Below, piece after piece: positions 26,256 to 35,384 of a stretch of DNA of 64,000 bases. A model generated the notes under the pieces. That model saw only the letters and a list, made by a program, of their open reading frames with translations. It did not search any database and was not told the DNA's origin. The DNA comes from an uncultured Lachnospiraceae bacterium (GTDB taxonomy: Bacteria > Bacillota > Clostridia > Lachnospirales > Lachnospiraceae), in contig CAJUEW010000004.1 of the NCBI GenBank assembly GCA_910585465.1, forward strand, positions 109,368 to 173,367, written 5' to 3'. The stretch's first letter is position 1. Every line of letters begins with the position of its first letter. A program made the translations under genes and the position numbers.

Positions 26256-27248
26256 TCAAAAGGTTCCTCTGTTGATCAAGACCAAATATATTCCGTATCC
26301 GGTCAGCAAAAGCAGCCCCTGCAGCCGGCCGGCCTTTCTCCTCTTAAGAGAGGGAATGCACAGTATAGAAAGAAGAAGGAATACAAACGGAAGCTCCAGA
26401 CGCAGAATACTGTCCGGAAACCTGATGGGGCGAATAAGTGCCGAGATGCCTCCCACCAGTACAAAATTCAAAATGTCCGCGCCGATGATATTTCCAAGCG
26501 ACAGCGCCGAATGTGCTTTTCTCCAGGCCGCAAGAGAAGTCACAAGCTCCGGAAGAGAAGTTCCCAATGCCACAAACGTAAGTGATATCAGAATTTCCGG
26601 TACTCCCATAATTCTCGCCAGCCCGGGACCATATTTCACCAGCAGATCCGCGCCTTTATATATGGCTGCTGCCTCCAGAATAAGTCTTATCGCGTCACCT
26701 GCTCCAAACCCGGATACGGAAGCTGCAGCCCCGTTTTTTCCCGCCGGCTTCCGTCCTGCCGCATCCCATAAAGTATATCCAATAAACAGCAGGCAGATTC
26801 CTGTCAAAAGAATGCCGGAGCCTCTTGTAAGTCCTCCGAATTTCAGCCCGCTTGCCACATATACCAGAAATCCGGCTGTGAGAAAAAACGCTCCCGAAAT
26901 AAGATTTTCGATGACCCGTTCTCCCAGAACAATCGGCCCCAGCAGCAGCATAAGCCCTGCAATAAGTCCCGTATTACAAAGAATAGAGCCAAGGGCATTC
27001 CCAAGCGCCATATCGCTAAGCCCTTTCCAGGAAGCGGCTGTGGAGAACAGTGTCTCCGGCAGGGTCGTGCCCAGGCTGACAATCGTAGCGCCGATCACAA
27101 TCTCCGATATCTGAAAATGGCCGGCCAGCGCCACGGCGCTGTCCACAAGCAAATCACTTCCCCATATAAGGAGCACAAGCCCCAGACCAAACATAACAAT
27201 CACATATCCTGTTGTCATTCCACCCGATCCTGTCACTTTGCCAATCAA
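26256..27248 (-). CDS. Calcium/sodium antiporter (CaCA family, YrbG-like)
   Basis: About 330 aa with ten hydrophobic spans in two inverted halves. VIGATIVSLGTTLPETL and ISLTFVALGTSLPELV are the paired alpha-repeats that bind the cation, and each is followed by the N-rich loop (GNALGSILCNTG, GNIIGADILNFV). The family exchanges Ca2+ or similar ions for Na+ across the membrane. The TTG at 27248 with GGGGAG four nt upstream is used; the ATG ten codons later is an alternative. It overlaps no neighbour and its stop is upstream of the add promoter. Confidence 0.9.
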   Translation of the reverse strand: MIGKVTGSGGMTTGYVIVMFGLGLVLLIWGSDLLVDSAVALAGHFQISEIVIGATIVSLGTTLPETLFSTAASWKGLSDMALGNALGSILCNTGLIAGLMLLLGPIVLGERVIENLISGAFFLTAGFLVYVASGLKFGGLTRGSGILLTGICLLFIGYTLWDAAGRKPAGKNGAAASVSGFGAGDAIRLILEAAAIYKGADLLVKYGPGLARIMGVPEILISLTFVALGTSLPELVTSLAAWRKAHSALSLGNIIGADILNFVLVGGISALIRPIRFPDSILRLELPFVFLLLSILCIPSLKRRKAGRLQGLLLLTGYGIYLVLINRGTF

Positions 27249-27335
27249 AAGTCTCCCCAGATTATATGCGGCTTTTATTTAAAATATATCGAAAAATCAA
27301 TCTTTGAATATAATAATGAAAAAAGGCTTTCTACC

Positions 27336-27959
27336 ATGCTTTTAAACATCTTTCTCCTCGTATCTGCCCTGTGCCTGGACACCTTTGTGGCCAGTGCGGC
27401 CTACGGCCTTAATCAAGTGTCCCTGTCCCGGATACAGATTGCCGCCATTAACGGAATATGCAGTCTTTGCCTGTGTGTCTCTCTCCTGTTCGGTTCCCTG
27501 ATTGACAGCCTGATTCCGGAAACCTTTACAAAAGAAATCTGTTTTTTCAGCCTTCTGATCCTGGGATGCTTTAAGCTCCTGAACGCAAGCTTCCGGCAGT
27601 ATATCCGGAATCACAAAAGCATGCATAAAAATATTCGCTTTTCCATCTCGCAAATCCGTTTTATTATCAGCATCTATACGGATCCCATGAAAGCAGATGC
27701 GGATCAGAATTACTGTCTTTCCTGGAGGGAGGTTATCTTTTTCTCCCTGGCCATGTCCATTGACAGCCTGATTGCCGGGACAATGGCCGCTTTTTTAAAA
27801 ATTCCGGTTCTGCTTACTGCCTTTACTGCCTTTTTAATGGGAGAATTGTTTACCTATCTGGGATTATATATCGGCCGCCGCATCAGCCGGTGCTTTCCAA
27901 AGGATTTATCCTGGGCCAGCGGAATCCTGTTTATTATTCTGGCGGTCCTGAAGCGCTGA
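27336..27959 (+). CDS. ytaF: Sporulation membrane protein YtaF (MntP-like fold)
   Basis: About 207 aa from the ATG for MLLNIFLLVSALCLDTF, nine nt after AAAAAGG; the open frame extends further up through unrelated sequence. Six hydrophobic spans with two related halves, each with an Asp signature (ALCLDTFVASAAYG and AMSIDSLIAGTM), as in the MntP/YtaF cation-exporter family. YtaF is named for its presence in spore formers; its cargo is not established. It is divergent from the antiporter gene. Confidence 0.85.
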   Translation: MLLNIFLLVSALCLDTFVASAAYGLNQVSLSRIQIAAINGICSLCLCVSLLFGSLIDSLIPETFTKEICFFSLLILGCFKLLNASFRQYIRNHKSMHKNIRFSISQIRFIISIYTDPMKADADQNYCLSWREVIFFSLAMSIDSLIAGTMAAFLKIPVLLTAFTAFLMGELFTYLGLYIGRRISRCFPKDLSWASGILFIILAVLKR

Positions 27960-28005
27960 GCTTTTCCCTTTTTTAAACATACACATACTCCCGGGCAAAA
28001 AAATA

Positions 28006-28030
28006 CCCTGCCGGATTTTTTCCGACAGGG
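28006..28030 (-). terminator. Terminator after ddh
   Basis: CCCTGCCGGA (28006-28015) pairs with TCCGACAGGG (28021-28030) with one mismatch; the minus strand continues TATTTTTTTG. Confidence 0.75.
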
Positions 28031-28041
28031 CCGTACATATA

Positions 28042-29028
28042 TTACAGCATAGTTTTTCTTAATTCTTCTCCGCTCCTGGGACTTAAATATGCCGGAGCAA
28101 TGTCAAATACTGTTTTACAGCCGCTCTGTCCCTCCAGGGCCAGACGGTATGCAGCTCTTGCATATGCTGTAAGAATACTGGAAGTGAATTCCGGATTGGA
28201 ATCCAGCTTCAGACGGTATTCGATCAGATGACCGTGCTCCTTCTCCCATCCGGTCACACCGCTGCGGAGCACAAACCCCCCGTGAGGAATTCCGCTGTGA
28301 TCTCTTTTCAGCTCCTCCTGGCTGATAAAATGAACCGTTGTATCATAATCTGAAAAATAGTCCGGCATAGTCCGGATCTCCTCTTCTACCTTTGCCGCAT
28401 CAGCCCCGTCCTCCAGAACTACATAGCACTCTCTTATATGCTTCTGGCGGGCCGTCAGCTCCGGGTTCTCACCGTTTCTTACTGCCTCTAAGGCAGACTC
28501 CACCGGAATCGTATACTGCTTTCCATCCTTAACTCCCGGAACCCGGCGGATAGCATCCGAATGTCCCTGGCTCACGCCTCTGCCCCAAAAGGTATAATCC
28601 TTTCCTTCAGGTAAAATGGCACTGGCATACATACGGTTCAGGGAGAACATACCCGGGTCCCAGCCTGCGGAAATAACAGCCACCTTCCCGGCCGCCCTTG
28701 CAGACGCATCCACACTGGCAAAATGCTCCGGTATCCTTGCATGGGTGTCAAAGCTGTCTACTACATGGAACATTTCCGCATACTCAGGTGTCTGCTTCGG
28801 AAGATCTGTCGCACTTCCGCCGCACAGGATCAAAACATCGATCCGATCCTTCCACTCTTTTATCTCACTGACGCTGATTACTCTGGCAGAATCTGTGAGA
28901 ATCTCTACGTTCTGGGGATCTCTTCTGGTAAATACAGCCTTAAGCTCCATATCCGGATTCTGGCGGACGGCACACTCCACGCCCCGCCCCAGATTGCCAT
29001 AGCCTAAAATTCCGATTCTGATATTCAT
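28042..29028 (-). CDS. ddh: meso-Diaminopimelate dehydrogenase
   Basis: 328 aa. IRIGILGYGNLGRGVE is the NADPH Rossmann motif; LCGGSATDLPKQTPEYA, SAGWDPGMFSLNRMYA and FWGRGVSQGHSDAIRR are signatures of Ddh rather than DapB. The enzyme aminates tetrahydrodipicolinate in one step to meso-diaminopimelate, used for lysine and peptidoglycan. This one-step route is common in gut Clostridia and Bacteroidetes. Monocistronic, with a clear terminator. GGAGGAATGAAAGG precedes the ATG. Confidence 0.95.
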   Translation of the reverse strand: MNIRIGILGYGNLGRGVECAVRQNPDMELKAVFTRRDPQNVEILTDSARVISVSEIKEWKDRIDVLILCGGSATDLPKQTPEYAEMFHVVDSFDTHARIPEHFASVDASARAAGKVAVISAGWDPGMFSLNRMYASAILPEGKDYTFWGRGVSQGHSDAIRRVPGVKDGKQYTIPVESALEAVRNGENPELTARQKHIRECYVVLEDGADAAKVEEEIRTMPDYFSDYDTTVHFISQEELKRDHSGIPHGGFVLRSGVTGWEKEHGHLIEYRLKLDSNPEFTSSILTAYARAAYRLALEGQSGCKTVFDIAPAYLSPRSGEELRKTML

Positions 29029-29097
29029 CCTTTCATTCCTCCGTCACTGTTCATATTCTATATGATTAAAAACGCTTCTTATCTGTACACAGAGCAG

Positions 29098-30249
29098 TCA
29101 CCCCAAAATGCCGTTTAAAAGCTTCTCAAGAGTAAACAGCTCTTCTTCCGCTGTCATATATTCCATTGCCTTTATGTTAGGCTCCGAATGCTCCACCTCC
29201 CGGGCATAGCGGTGGGCAAGCTCCACCTGATCCTCAAACGAAAGCTGACGGCCCCTGGAAAGCCATACAGCTATCCCCAGTTCCCTTATCAGCATTGTAT
29301 TTACAACCGCCAGCCTGACCTTGCTGAATAAATCTCTGTCATATACTGCCCCGCACACATAAGAAAACAAAAAATACATCAAAAGCTGTTCATACTCGTA
29401 TTCTTTTTCCTTATAATTCTCTGTAAATGCACAGACGGCTTCCTTGTACTCCTCCTCAGAAAGCTTGCAGTAAAGCATCTGTTCCTGCTCCTTTAAAAGC
29501 TCTGTCCAGGATGGACGCAGAACCTCCAGACGGTACAGTCTCCTCCACATCTTCTGAAGCTGTGTCCTTCGTTCCGTTTTCTTTCCCTGATATTTTGCGA
29601 ATTTTTTTCTTGCGGTCTTCAGAAAAGCAGGGGTTTCATACCGTTTTAACAGATCCTCCACCGGATAAAACCTCCTTCTGCCAATCCGGTTCTGCAGATC
29701 ATGGCTTGTGGCCGCAAGCAGGGCCATCCGCTCTTCTATGGAAAGCTCCCTGTTCTGAACTACCCCATAAAGATACTCCCGGATTTCCTGCAGCTTACGA
29801 AACAAATCCGAGTCAAAGCTTTCATATTTCTCCTCCGGAGTCTCCCTGGATTCTTTTAAAAAAGTCATCCTTTCATCACTGCTCATAATCATTCTGGCTG
29901 CTGCTGGACAGGAAAGGGAAAGCGAGATTTCCCGGAGATTTTCATACTCTTCATAATGCCTTGGATATCTGGTGCATGCCTTGCACAGCATCTCAGGTCC
30001 GCCCTCTGTATAAATATCGCATAAATTTTCTTCGTTCAGAAATACGCAGCGCCCATTATACTGCTCAAAGGAATGGTTTTCCCAGTTAATAGAATTTTTA
30101 AGTCGGTTGCCGAAAAAGCCCGGATACTTTTTATACTTTTTCAGAGAAACCGGATCAATTGAAACTCCCCAGCCCGCACAGCAGGTATCGCTGCAGGCAG
30201 ATGCCTCACACTGAAAATCATAAAAATACTGCGGATACGTATATTCCAT
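29098..30249 (-). CDS. FliB-family (flagellin lysine-N-methylase-like) protein
   Basis: 383 aa. The N-terminal CEASACSDTCCAGWG, then GRCVFLNEENLCDIY and CKACTRYPRHYE, make a Cys-rich metal or Fe-S cluster like that of FliB and YkgJ relatives. The rest is helical and charged. Salmonella FliB methylates lysines of flagellin. No flagellar gene is in the window, so flagellin as substrate is only a family transfer. It lies 33 nt after map on the same strand. Confidence 0.75.
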   Translation of the reverse strand: MEYTYPQYFYDFQCEASACSDTCCAGWGVSIDPVSLKKYKKYPGFFGNRLKNSINWENHSFEQYNGRCVFLNEENLCDIYTEGGPEMLCKACTRYPRHYEEYENLREISLSLSCPAAARMIMSSDERMTFLKESRETPEEKYESFDSDLFRKLQEIREYLYGVVQNRELSIEERMALLAATSHDLQNRIGRRRFYPVEDLLKRYETPAFLKTARKKFAKYQGKKTERRTQLQKMWRRLYRLEVLRPSWTELLKEQEQMLYCKLSEEEYKEAVCAFTENYKEKEYEYEQLLMYFLFSYVCGAVYDRDLFSKVRLAVVNTMLIRELGIAVWLSRGRQLSFEDQVELAHRYAREVEHSEPNIKAMEYMTAEEELFTLEKLLNGILG

Positions 30250-30282
30250 CTGTACAGTCTCCTCTCCTTTTTATCAATCCCC

Positions 30283-31068
30283 TTAATGGGTTAGTATTTC
30301 ATATCCACGCTCCATCACTGCTACCGTCACTTCCCATTGGGCGGACGGCATGCCGTCTGCCGTACGGACCGTCCATCCATTTTCCTCATCAATATAAAAA
30401 TCCGGAGCTCCCATATTAATCATCGGCTCAATGGTAAATACCATGCCCGGAACCAGAATTTCTCCGCTGCCCTTCGGCGCTGTATAACTGACCCACGGAT
30501 CCTCATGAAACTCAAGTCCCACTCCATGTCCGCCGATTTCCTCAACCACAGAATAACCCTGACTCTGCGCATAAATATGAATCGCATGCCCCATATCTCC
30601 AATCGGCTTCCAGGGCCTCACTTCCATAAGTCCTACCAGTACTGCCTCCTTTGCCGTCTGTACCAGATGCTTTTTATCCGCGCTGACCGGGCCGATGCAG
30701 AACATCCGGGATGCATCGGAAAAATATCCCTTATAGATAGTGGATACATCCACATTGATAATATCTCCTTCCTTCAAAACCTCCTTCTCACTGGGAATCC
30801 CGTGGCACACCACATCATTTAACGATGTACATACACTTTTGGGAAAGCCTTCATAATTTAAAGGGGCCGGAACAGCTCCCATATCCGTCGTAAGATCATA
30901 AACCCACCGGTCAATCTCCGCTGTGGAGACGCCTGCCCGGATATTCTGCTGTACATAATCCAGAACCGCCGTATTGATTCTGCCGCTTTCCCGGATTCCG
31001 TCTATCTGGCTTCGGCTCTTCACCAGCACATTGCCGGTCTTCATAATCCTTTTCCTTTTTCTTCGCAT
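30283..31068 (-). CDS. map: Methionine aminopeptidase type I
   Basis: About 261 aa (about 253 if the second ATG is used). NVDVSTIYKGYFSDASRMF carries two metal Asp residues, IGGHGVGLEFHEDPWV the His, and FTIEPMINMG the Glu; NGWTVRTADG supplies the last Glu region. It removes the initiator Met from new proteins in the cytoplasm. AGGAG lies 10 nt before the first ATG, and a second site, AAGGATT, lies before the ATG at codon 9. Confidence 0.95.
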   Translation of the reverse strand: MRRKRKRIMKTGNVLVKSRSQIDGIRESGRINTAVLDYVQQNIRAGVSTAEIDRWVYDLTTDMGAVPAPLNYEGFPKSVCTSLNDVVCHGIPSEKEVLKEGDIINVDVSTIYKGYFSDASRMFCIGPVSADKKHLVQTAKEAVLVGLMEVRPWKPIGDMGHAIHIYAQSQGYSVVEEIGGHGVGLEFHEDPWVSYTAPKGSGEILVPGMVFTIEPMINMGAPDFYIDEENGWTVRTADGMPSAQWEVTVAVMERGYEILTH

Positions 31069-31139
31069 ATTCTAAAGTCTCCTCTTATCTGTTATTCCTA
31101 TTTTATCACATAATCAGAAAAAAAGAGTAAAAAATAAAT

Positions 31140-31670
31140 TCATTCCAGAGGCCACACCCTTTTCGCAAAGAAAATCCCTATGGTATGTTCATAAACTGCA
31201 TGATATTCCTCATAAGTCAGAGAGCCTCCGGCTGTTAATACCTCCATAGGCACCTGAAATACCCGGACGCAGAGCCCGGTTTCCTGCATCCCGTTTTTAA
31301 GATAAAACTTCTTCCGGCGGATTCTGTCCTCCTGGTTTACGGCATGTCCATCCGGAAGCTCAATCTCCAGAATCAGCCTTTGCCCCTCATATCTTTTTTT
31401 CAGAATCTCCAATGCCTCAGAACCATAGCCCCATCCCCGGCAGGAACGGGATATGGCAAAATAGTCCAGAAGCACCACATCCTGGTATCTGACCGTAACT
31501 GCCAGTCCCACCATCCGGCCTCCGTCCAGAATCGACAGCAGCTCCATCGCTCCCTGCCGCGCTTTTTTCTTCATCATCCGGAAGGGCTTGCGCTCTGCTC
31601 TGGGAAACGCCTCCAGATAAATCCTTTTCATCTTCCGAAGCTCTCTGCCATTTGCCGCTCTAATCTCCAT
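31140..31670 (-). CDS. GNAT-family N-acetyltransferase
   Basis: About 176 aa from the ATG for MEIRAANGRELRKM, which overlaps the 3' end of the HAD gene by 11 nt. LLDYFAISRSCRGWGYGSEALEIL matches GNAT motif A (R/Q-x-x-G-x-G/A acetyl-CoA loop), followed by a motif B-like RKKFYLKNGMQETG. The acceptor is unknown. It is the last gene of hflX-HAD-GNAT. Confidence 0.82.
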   Translation of the reverse strand: MEIRAANGRELRKMKRIYLEAFPRAERKPFRMMKKKARQGAMELLSILDGGRMVGLAVTVRYQDVVLLDYFAISRSCRGWGYGSEALEILKKRYEGQRLILEIELPDGHAVNQEDRIRRKKFYLKNGMQETGLCVRVFQVPMEVLTAGGSLTYEEYHAVYEHTIGIFFAKRVWPLE

Positions 31671-32370
31671 CCTCTGCACTTTCCTTCCTGTCTTTTCCTT
31701 CCAATGCCCTCTGCTGTGTCTCCAGCCTTTCAAGCAGCGGGATTACCTCCTCCAGATTTTCCGCCACCCCGTCCAGGAATTGCGCAGTTTCCGGAAGAGG
31801 ATCTGCCAGATCTTTTACCATAATCACCCTGCATCCGGCCCGGTGGGCAGACACGGCCCCATTATCGGAATCCTCCAAAGCCAGACAGTGCTCCGGCTTT
31901 TCTCCAATCCTGGCGCATGCATGCAGATATACATCCGGCATAGGCTTTCCGTGAGGAAGGGACGGCGCGCATACAACCTCATGAAACTGATGGTAAATAC
32001 CGATCTCTGTCAAATATTTTTTTGTGCGCTCTGCGTCGCTGGCCGTTGCCACCGCCGTCTTATATTTATGACAGGCCAGCCACAAAAGCAGTCTGTCTAC
32101 ACCGGGCTTTTTCTCGATCCCGTTTATTTCCAGATGCTTTTCCATCAGCTCCTTTCTCCGCTTCCGAACCGCCGGATAGTCAAACGCTTCTCCCAGCATC
32201 GCCCTGAACTTGGGGACTGCAAATTCCGCGGACAGGCTCCTGAAGCACAAAAGCTGCTCATGGGTCAGATGATAGCCCGCCTCCTCGGCTGCCTGCTTCC
32301 AGCATTGGTACAAGTATTTTTCCGTATTAATCAAAAGCCCGTCCATATCAAAAATCACTGCGTGAATCAT
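31660..32370 (-). CDS. HAD-superfamily sugar-phosphatase/phosphomutase-like hydrolase
   Basis: 236 aa. IFDMDGLLINTE is HAD motif I with both catalytic Asp, AVATASDAERTKKYL motif II/III and CLALEDSDNGAVSAHRAG motif IV, with a helical cap between. The DMDG..NTE form is typical of beta-phosphoglucomutase-like phosphatases. Exact substrate is not predictable. It overlaps the hflX 3' end by 23 nt and the GNAT start by 11 nt. Confidence 0.88.
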   Translation of the reverse strand: MIHAVIFDMDGLLINTEKYLYQCWKQAAEEAGYHLTHEQLLCFRSLSAEFAVPKFRAMLGEAFDYPAVRKRRKELMEKHLEINGIEKKPGVDRLLLWLACHKYKTAVATASDAERTKKYLTEIGIYHQFHEVVCAPSLPHGKPMPDVYLHACARIGEKPEHCLALEDSDNGAVSAHRAGCRVIMVKDLADPLPETAQFLDGVAENLEEVIPLLERLETQQRALEGKDRKESAEDGD

Positions 32371-33478
32371 AGGTACTCCTCCTGGTAAATCTGCTTATCA
32401 TCTCTGCCAGCTCCGGTATACCGGCCCCCGTCTTTGCCGACATATAAATCTGGCTGCCGCGGATAACGGGAAGCCTTTCTTTCATACACCGATCTGCTTT
32501 ATTGTATATATAGATGACCGGAATATCCCCTGCTCCCAGGTCCTTTAAAGTCTCTTCGGTCACTTCCCTCTGCCTGCGGTATGCCTCATCGGAATAATCC
32601 AGTACATGAAGCAGAAGATCCGCCTCCGCAGCCTCCTCCAATGTGGAACGGAAGGCTTTGATCAGACCGACCGGAAGCTGATGAATAAATCCTACCGTAT
32701 CCGACAAAAGAAATTCCTCCCCCGGACCAGTCCGGATCCTTCTTACCGTCGTATCCAGAGTTGCAAACAGCATATCCTTTTCCAGCACTCTTTTCGACGC
32801 GTCTCTTGTATATTGATCCAGCATCCGGTTCATAATTGTGGACTTTCCGGCATTCGTGTAGCCGACCAGCGCCACCCGGGGAATCCGGCATTCCTGTCTC
32901 CGTTTTCTCTGAGTCCTCCGTTCTCCTGATATATTCTCCAGCTCCCTTTGAAGCTCTGCCACCCGCTTTTCAATACGGCGGCGATCCAGCTCCAGCTTCT
33001 TCTCCCCGGCTCCCTTGTTTGCAAGTCCGCTTCCGCCCCCCTGGCGGCCTAACGCCTGATACATTCCGGTCAGCCTTGGCAGCATATACTGAAGCCTGGC
33101 AGCCTCCACCTGAAGCTTTGCTTCCCGGGTCCGGGCCCGGGCGGCAAATATCTCCAAAATCAGGGTAGTCCTGTCCAAAATAGGACAGTCCAGAAGCTTC
33201 TGCAGATTCTTCATCTGAGACGGGGACAGGGAACGGTCAAAAATCAGCACATCCACAGCCTCCTTCTCCGCATACTGCCGCACCTCCAGAAGCTTACCCT
33301 TCCCCATATAGAATGCCGTATGGAGCTTTGGAAGCCTCTGTACAATCTGACCTGCTGCCTCCATACCACAGGACTCTGCCAGATTCCGAAGCTCCTCCAT
33401 GGAACGCTCAAAATCTTCTCCGTCATTTAAATTTACGCCGAGCAGCAACGCCCGTTCTTTTCTTTCCATCATGGTCAC
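32348..33478 (-). CDS. hflX: Ribosome-associated GTPase HflX
   Basis: 376 aa. The N-terminal HflX domain is followed by a glycine-rich loop (GRQGGGSGLANKG) and a coiled-coil stretch, then the G domain: ALVGYTNAGKSTIMNRM, DTVGFIHQLP and YNKADRC. HflX splits or rescues stalled ribosomes under stress. GTG is taken as start, six nt after AGAGGA; two ATG codons follow two and three codons later. Confidence 0.95.
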   Translation of the reverse strand: MTMMERKERALLLGVNLNDGEDFERSMEELRNLAESCGMEAAGQIVQRLPKLHTAFYMGKGKLLEVRQYAEKEAVDVLIFDRSLSPSQMKNLQKLLDCPILDRTTLILEIFAARARTREAKLQVEAARLQYMLPRLTGMYQALGRQGGGSGLANKGAGEKKLELDRRRIEKRVAELQRELENISGERRTQRKRRQECRIPRVALVGYTNAGKSTIMNRMLDQYTRDASKRVLEKDMLFATLDTTVRRIRTGPGEEFLLSDTVGFIHQLPVGLIKAFRSTLEEAAEADLLLHVLDYSDEAYRRQREVTEETLKDLGAGDIPVIYIYNKADRCMKERLPVIRGSQIYMSAKTGAGIPELAEMISRFTRRSTYDSRSDF

Positions 33479-33532
33479 AGTATTTCCTCTCGCTGACTAT
33501 CATATCAAACCTTTGAAAAAAATGCAAAAGAA

Positions 33533-33559
33533 AAGGCCCGGAGACCAATTCCAGACCTT
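33533..33559 (-). terminator. Terminator at the end of the nan/RpiR unit
   Basis: On the minus strand AAGGTCTGGA pairs with TCCGGGCCTT (10 bp, two G-U) around a 7-base loop, followed by TTCTTTT. It lies 22 nt after the RpiR-type gene stop. Confidence 0.65.
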
Positions 33560-33580
33560 GCAGACAGGATTACTGCCTGA

Positions 33581-34402
33581 TTATATTTTTTTCCCTTTTA
33601 ACGCCTTCAGCGTATCATTATGCCATGTTTTTTTGGCAAATCTGTCCTGCTCCACATAATAGGAATAAATAACGTCAATCATGACCAGAATAGGAAACTG
33701 GGGCGATATTACATTGCCGTGATTTAAATGCTTCAAAGAAGGAATCAATACAATCTCATTACAAAACTCCTCATAGCGCTCATGGTTACTGGCCGTCATC
33801 AATATGGTTCTGGCCCCGTTTTTATGGGATTCCCGCAGAAGATACAGCACGTCCTGTGCTTCCCCGCCCACACTGATTCCAATGATTACGCTTGTTTTAT
33901 TCTGAAACACTGCCCTCATGCGCATCAGATCGCTGTCCTGAACAGAATAAATATTTACACCGATCCGCATAAACCGCATCTCCATCTCCCGGGCTGCCAG
34001 ACCGGAGCTTCCCACACCGCAGACAAAAACGCGCACTGCCTCATTCAGATAACGGCATACTCTCATAATCTGCGGCTCATTTAACAGACTGTAGGTTTTA
34101 TTCAGAAGCTCCTGATAAGCATTCAGCGCCATACGGGTATGTCCTGTCATAGGCTGATTTTTTTCAATAAAAGTTTCTTCATACTGGTACAGAAATTCCC
34201 GGTACCCACGGTATCCGCATTTTTTTGCAAATCTGGAAAGAGACGCTTCCGATACAAACAGCCTTTCCGAAACCGCCTTTGATGAAAAATCCATTCTTTC
34301 CTGATTGTTTATAAAAAAATCCGCGATTGTCCGCTCCACCGTTGTAAAATTCTCATAATTAGATTCAATGATCGGAACCACTGATTTTACATAGTATTCC
34401 AT
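33581..34402 (-). CDS. RpiR/MurR-family transcriptional regulator
   Basis: 273 aa. An N-terminal helix-turn-helix (AVSERLFVSEASLSRFAKKCGY, about 45-66) and a C-terminal SIS sugar-phosphate-binding domain (VFVCGVGSSGLAAREME, IGISVGGEAQDVLYLL). RpiR regulators of sialic-acid genes usually sense ManNAc-6-P or a related sugar phosphate. It ends the nanA-SSS-yhcH-nanK-rpiR series, so it is the likely local regulator, perhaps through the palindrome at 38430-38443. Confidence 0.9.
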   Translation of the reverse strand: MEYYVKSVVPIIESNYENFTTVERTIADFFINNQERMDFSSKAVSERLFVSEASLSRFAKKCGYRGYREFLYQYEETFIEKNQPMTGHTRMALNAYQELLNKTYSLLNEPQIMRVCRYLNEAVRVFVCGVGSSGLAAREMEMRFMRIGVNIYSVQDSDLMRMRAVFQNKTSVIIGISVGGEAQDVLYLLRESHKNGARTILMTASNHERYEEFCNEIVLIPSLKHLNHGNVISPQFPILVMIDVIYSYYVEQDRFAKKTWHNDTLKALKGKKI

Positions 34403-34432
34403 ACTGTATCTCCTGTACCGTTTCTGTAACTA

Positions 34433-35326
34433 TTAACAGCCTTTCCCCTGACGGATAAGGAAATGATAGAATGCTCCCAAAATTCCCGCATCATTTCGGT
34501 GCTCCGCCATCTTCAGGGTTGTTCTGCAGGAAATACTTTCTATCAAATATCTGTCCATTGCTTCCTGAAGTCTTGGAAGCAAATAATCCTTCTGAGCCAT
34601 AATACCGCCTCCTAATACCACAGTCTGGGGATTCAGCACATAGCAAATATTTGCGATTCCTCTGCCCAGCACATCCACCATCTCATCCACCGCTTTCACA
34701 CAAATGATATCGCCTTTTTTCGCTTCCTCAAAGATCCGGCGTCCATCCCACTCCTCCGGCTTTCCTTTTTTACGCTCCGCCACCTTTCGGCAGAGAACGC
34801 TGGCAGCTCCCAGAGTCTGAAAGTCGCTGTCCCCCATGCACATATATCCTACCTCACAGGCGCTGTTGCTGTATCCGCGAAAAACCTTCCGGTCCATCAA
34901 AATACATCCGCCGATTCCTGTCCCTACGGTCAGACACAGCACAATTCTGCTCCCCTTCGCTGCTCCGGATATGGTTTCCGCCAGCCCTGCACAATTTACG
35001 TCGTTTTCCACCTCACAGGGCAGACCGAAGCTTCTCTCCATTGTTTTCTTCCACTGGGTCCCTGTATACTCCGGAATCAACGGAGCAGAATAAAAAATTT
35101 CTCCTTTTTCCACATCCACCATTCCGGCCGTGGAAATGCAGATGCCTGAAAGTTTATGCTCTGTTTGATACCTTTTAACAATACCAACTGCTTTTTGAAC
35201 AATTGATGCGCCGCCCTGAAGCGCCTCTGTCTTCTGGCTTCCCTTTTCCAGAATGACTCCTTCTTCATCTATCATTCCATGCTTGATCTCCGTCCCGCCA
35301 ATATCAATACTCACATATTTTTTCAT
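34433..35326 (-). CDS. nanK: ROK-family sugar kinase, probable N-acetylmannosamine kinase
   Basis: 297 aa. YVSIDIGGTEIKHGM is the ROK ATP phosphate 1 loop, CEVENDVNCAGLAE and LTVGTGIGGCI the substrate and phosphate 2 regions. The usual ROK zinc motif (CxCGxxGCxE) is not clear; the area reads EVGYMCMGDSDFQTLGA. It is called ManNAc kinase from its position after nanA and the sialic-acid transporter; sequence alone would support only a ROK glucokinase-like enzyme. Confidence 0.82.
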   Translation of the reverse strand: MKKYVSIDIGGTEIKHGMIDEEGVILEKGSQKTEALQGGASIVQKAVGIVKRYQTEHKLSGICISTAGMVDVEKGEIFYSAPLIPEYTGTQWKKTMERSFGLPCEVENDVNCAGLAETISGAAKGSRIVLCLTVGTGIGGCILMDRKVFRGYSNSACEVGYMCMGDSDFQTLGAASVLCRKVAERKKGKPEEWDGRRIFEEAKKGDIICVKAVDEMVDVLGRGIANICYVLNPQTVVLGGGIMAQKDYLLPRLQEAMDRYLIESISCRTTLKMAEHRNDAGILGAFYHFLIRQGKGC

Positions 35327-35350
35327 AACTTTCCTCCGGATTCCATACTA

Positions 35351-35376
35351 GGGGCCAGCTTAAATATGCCGGCCCC
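35351..35376 (-). other. Intercistronic stem-loop between yhcH and nanK
   Basis: GGGGCCAGC (35351-35359) pairs with GCCGGCCCC (35368-35376) with one mismatch. No T run follows on the minus strand, so an RNA stability or processing element is more likely than a terminator. Confidence 0.5.
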
Positions 35377-35384
35377 TCATTATA

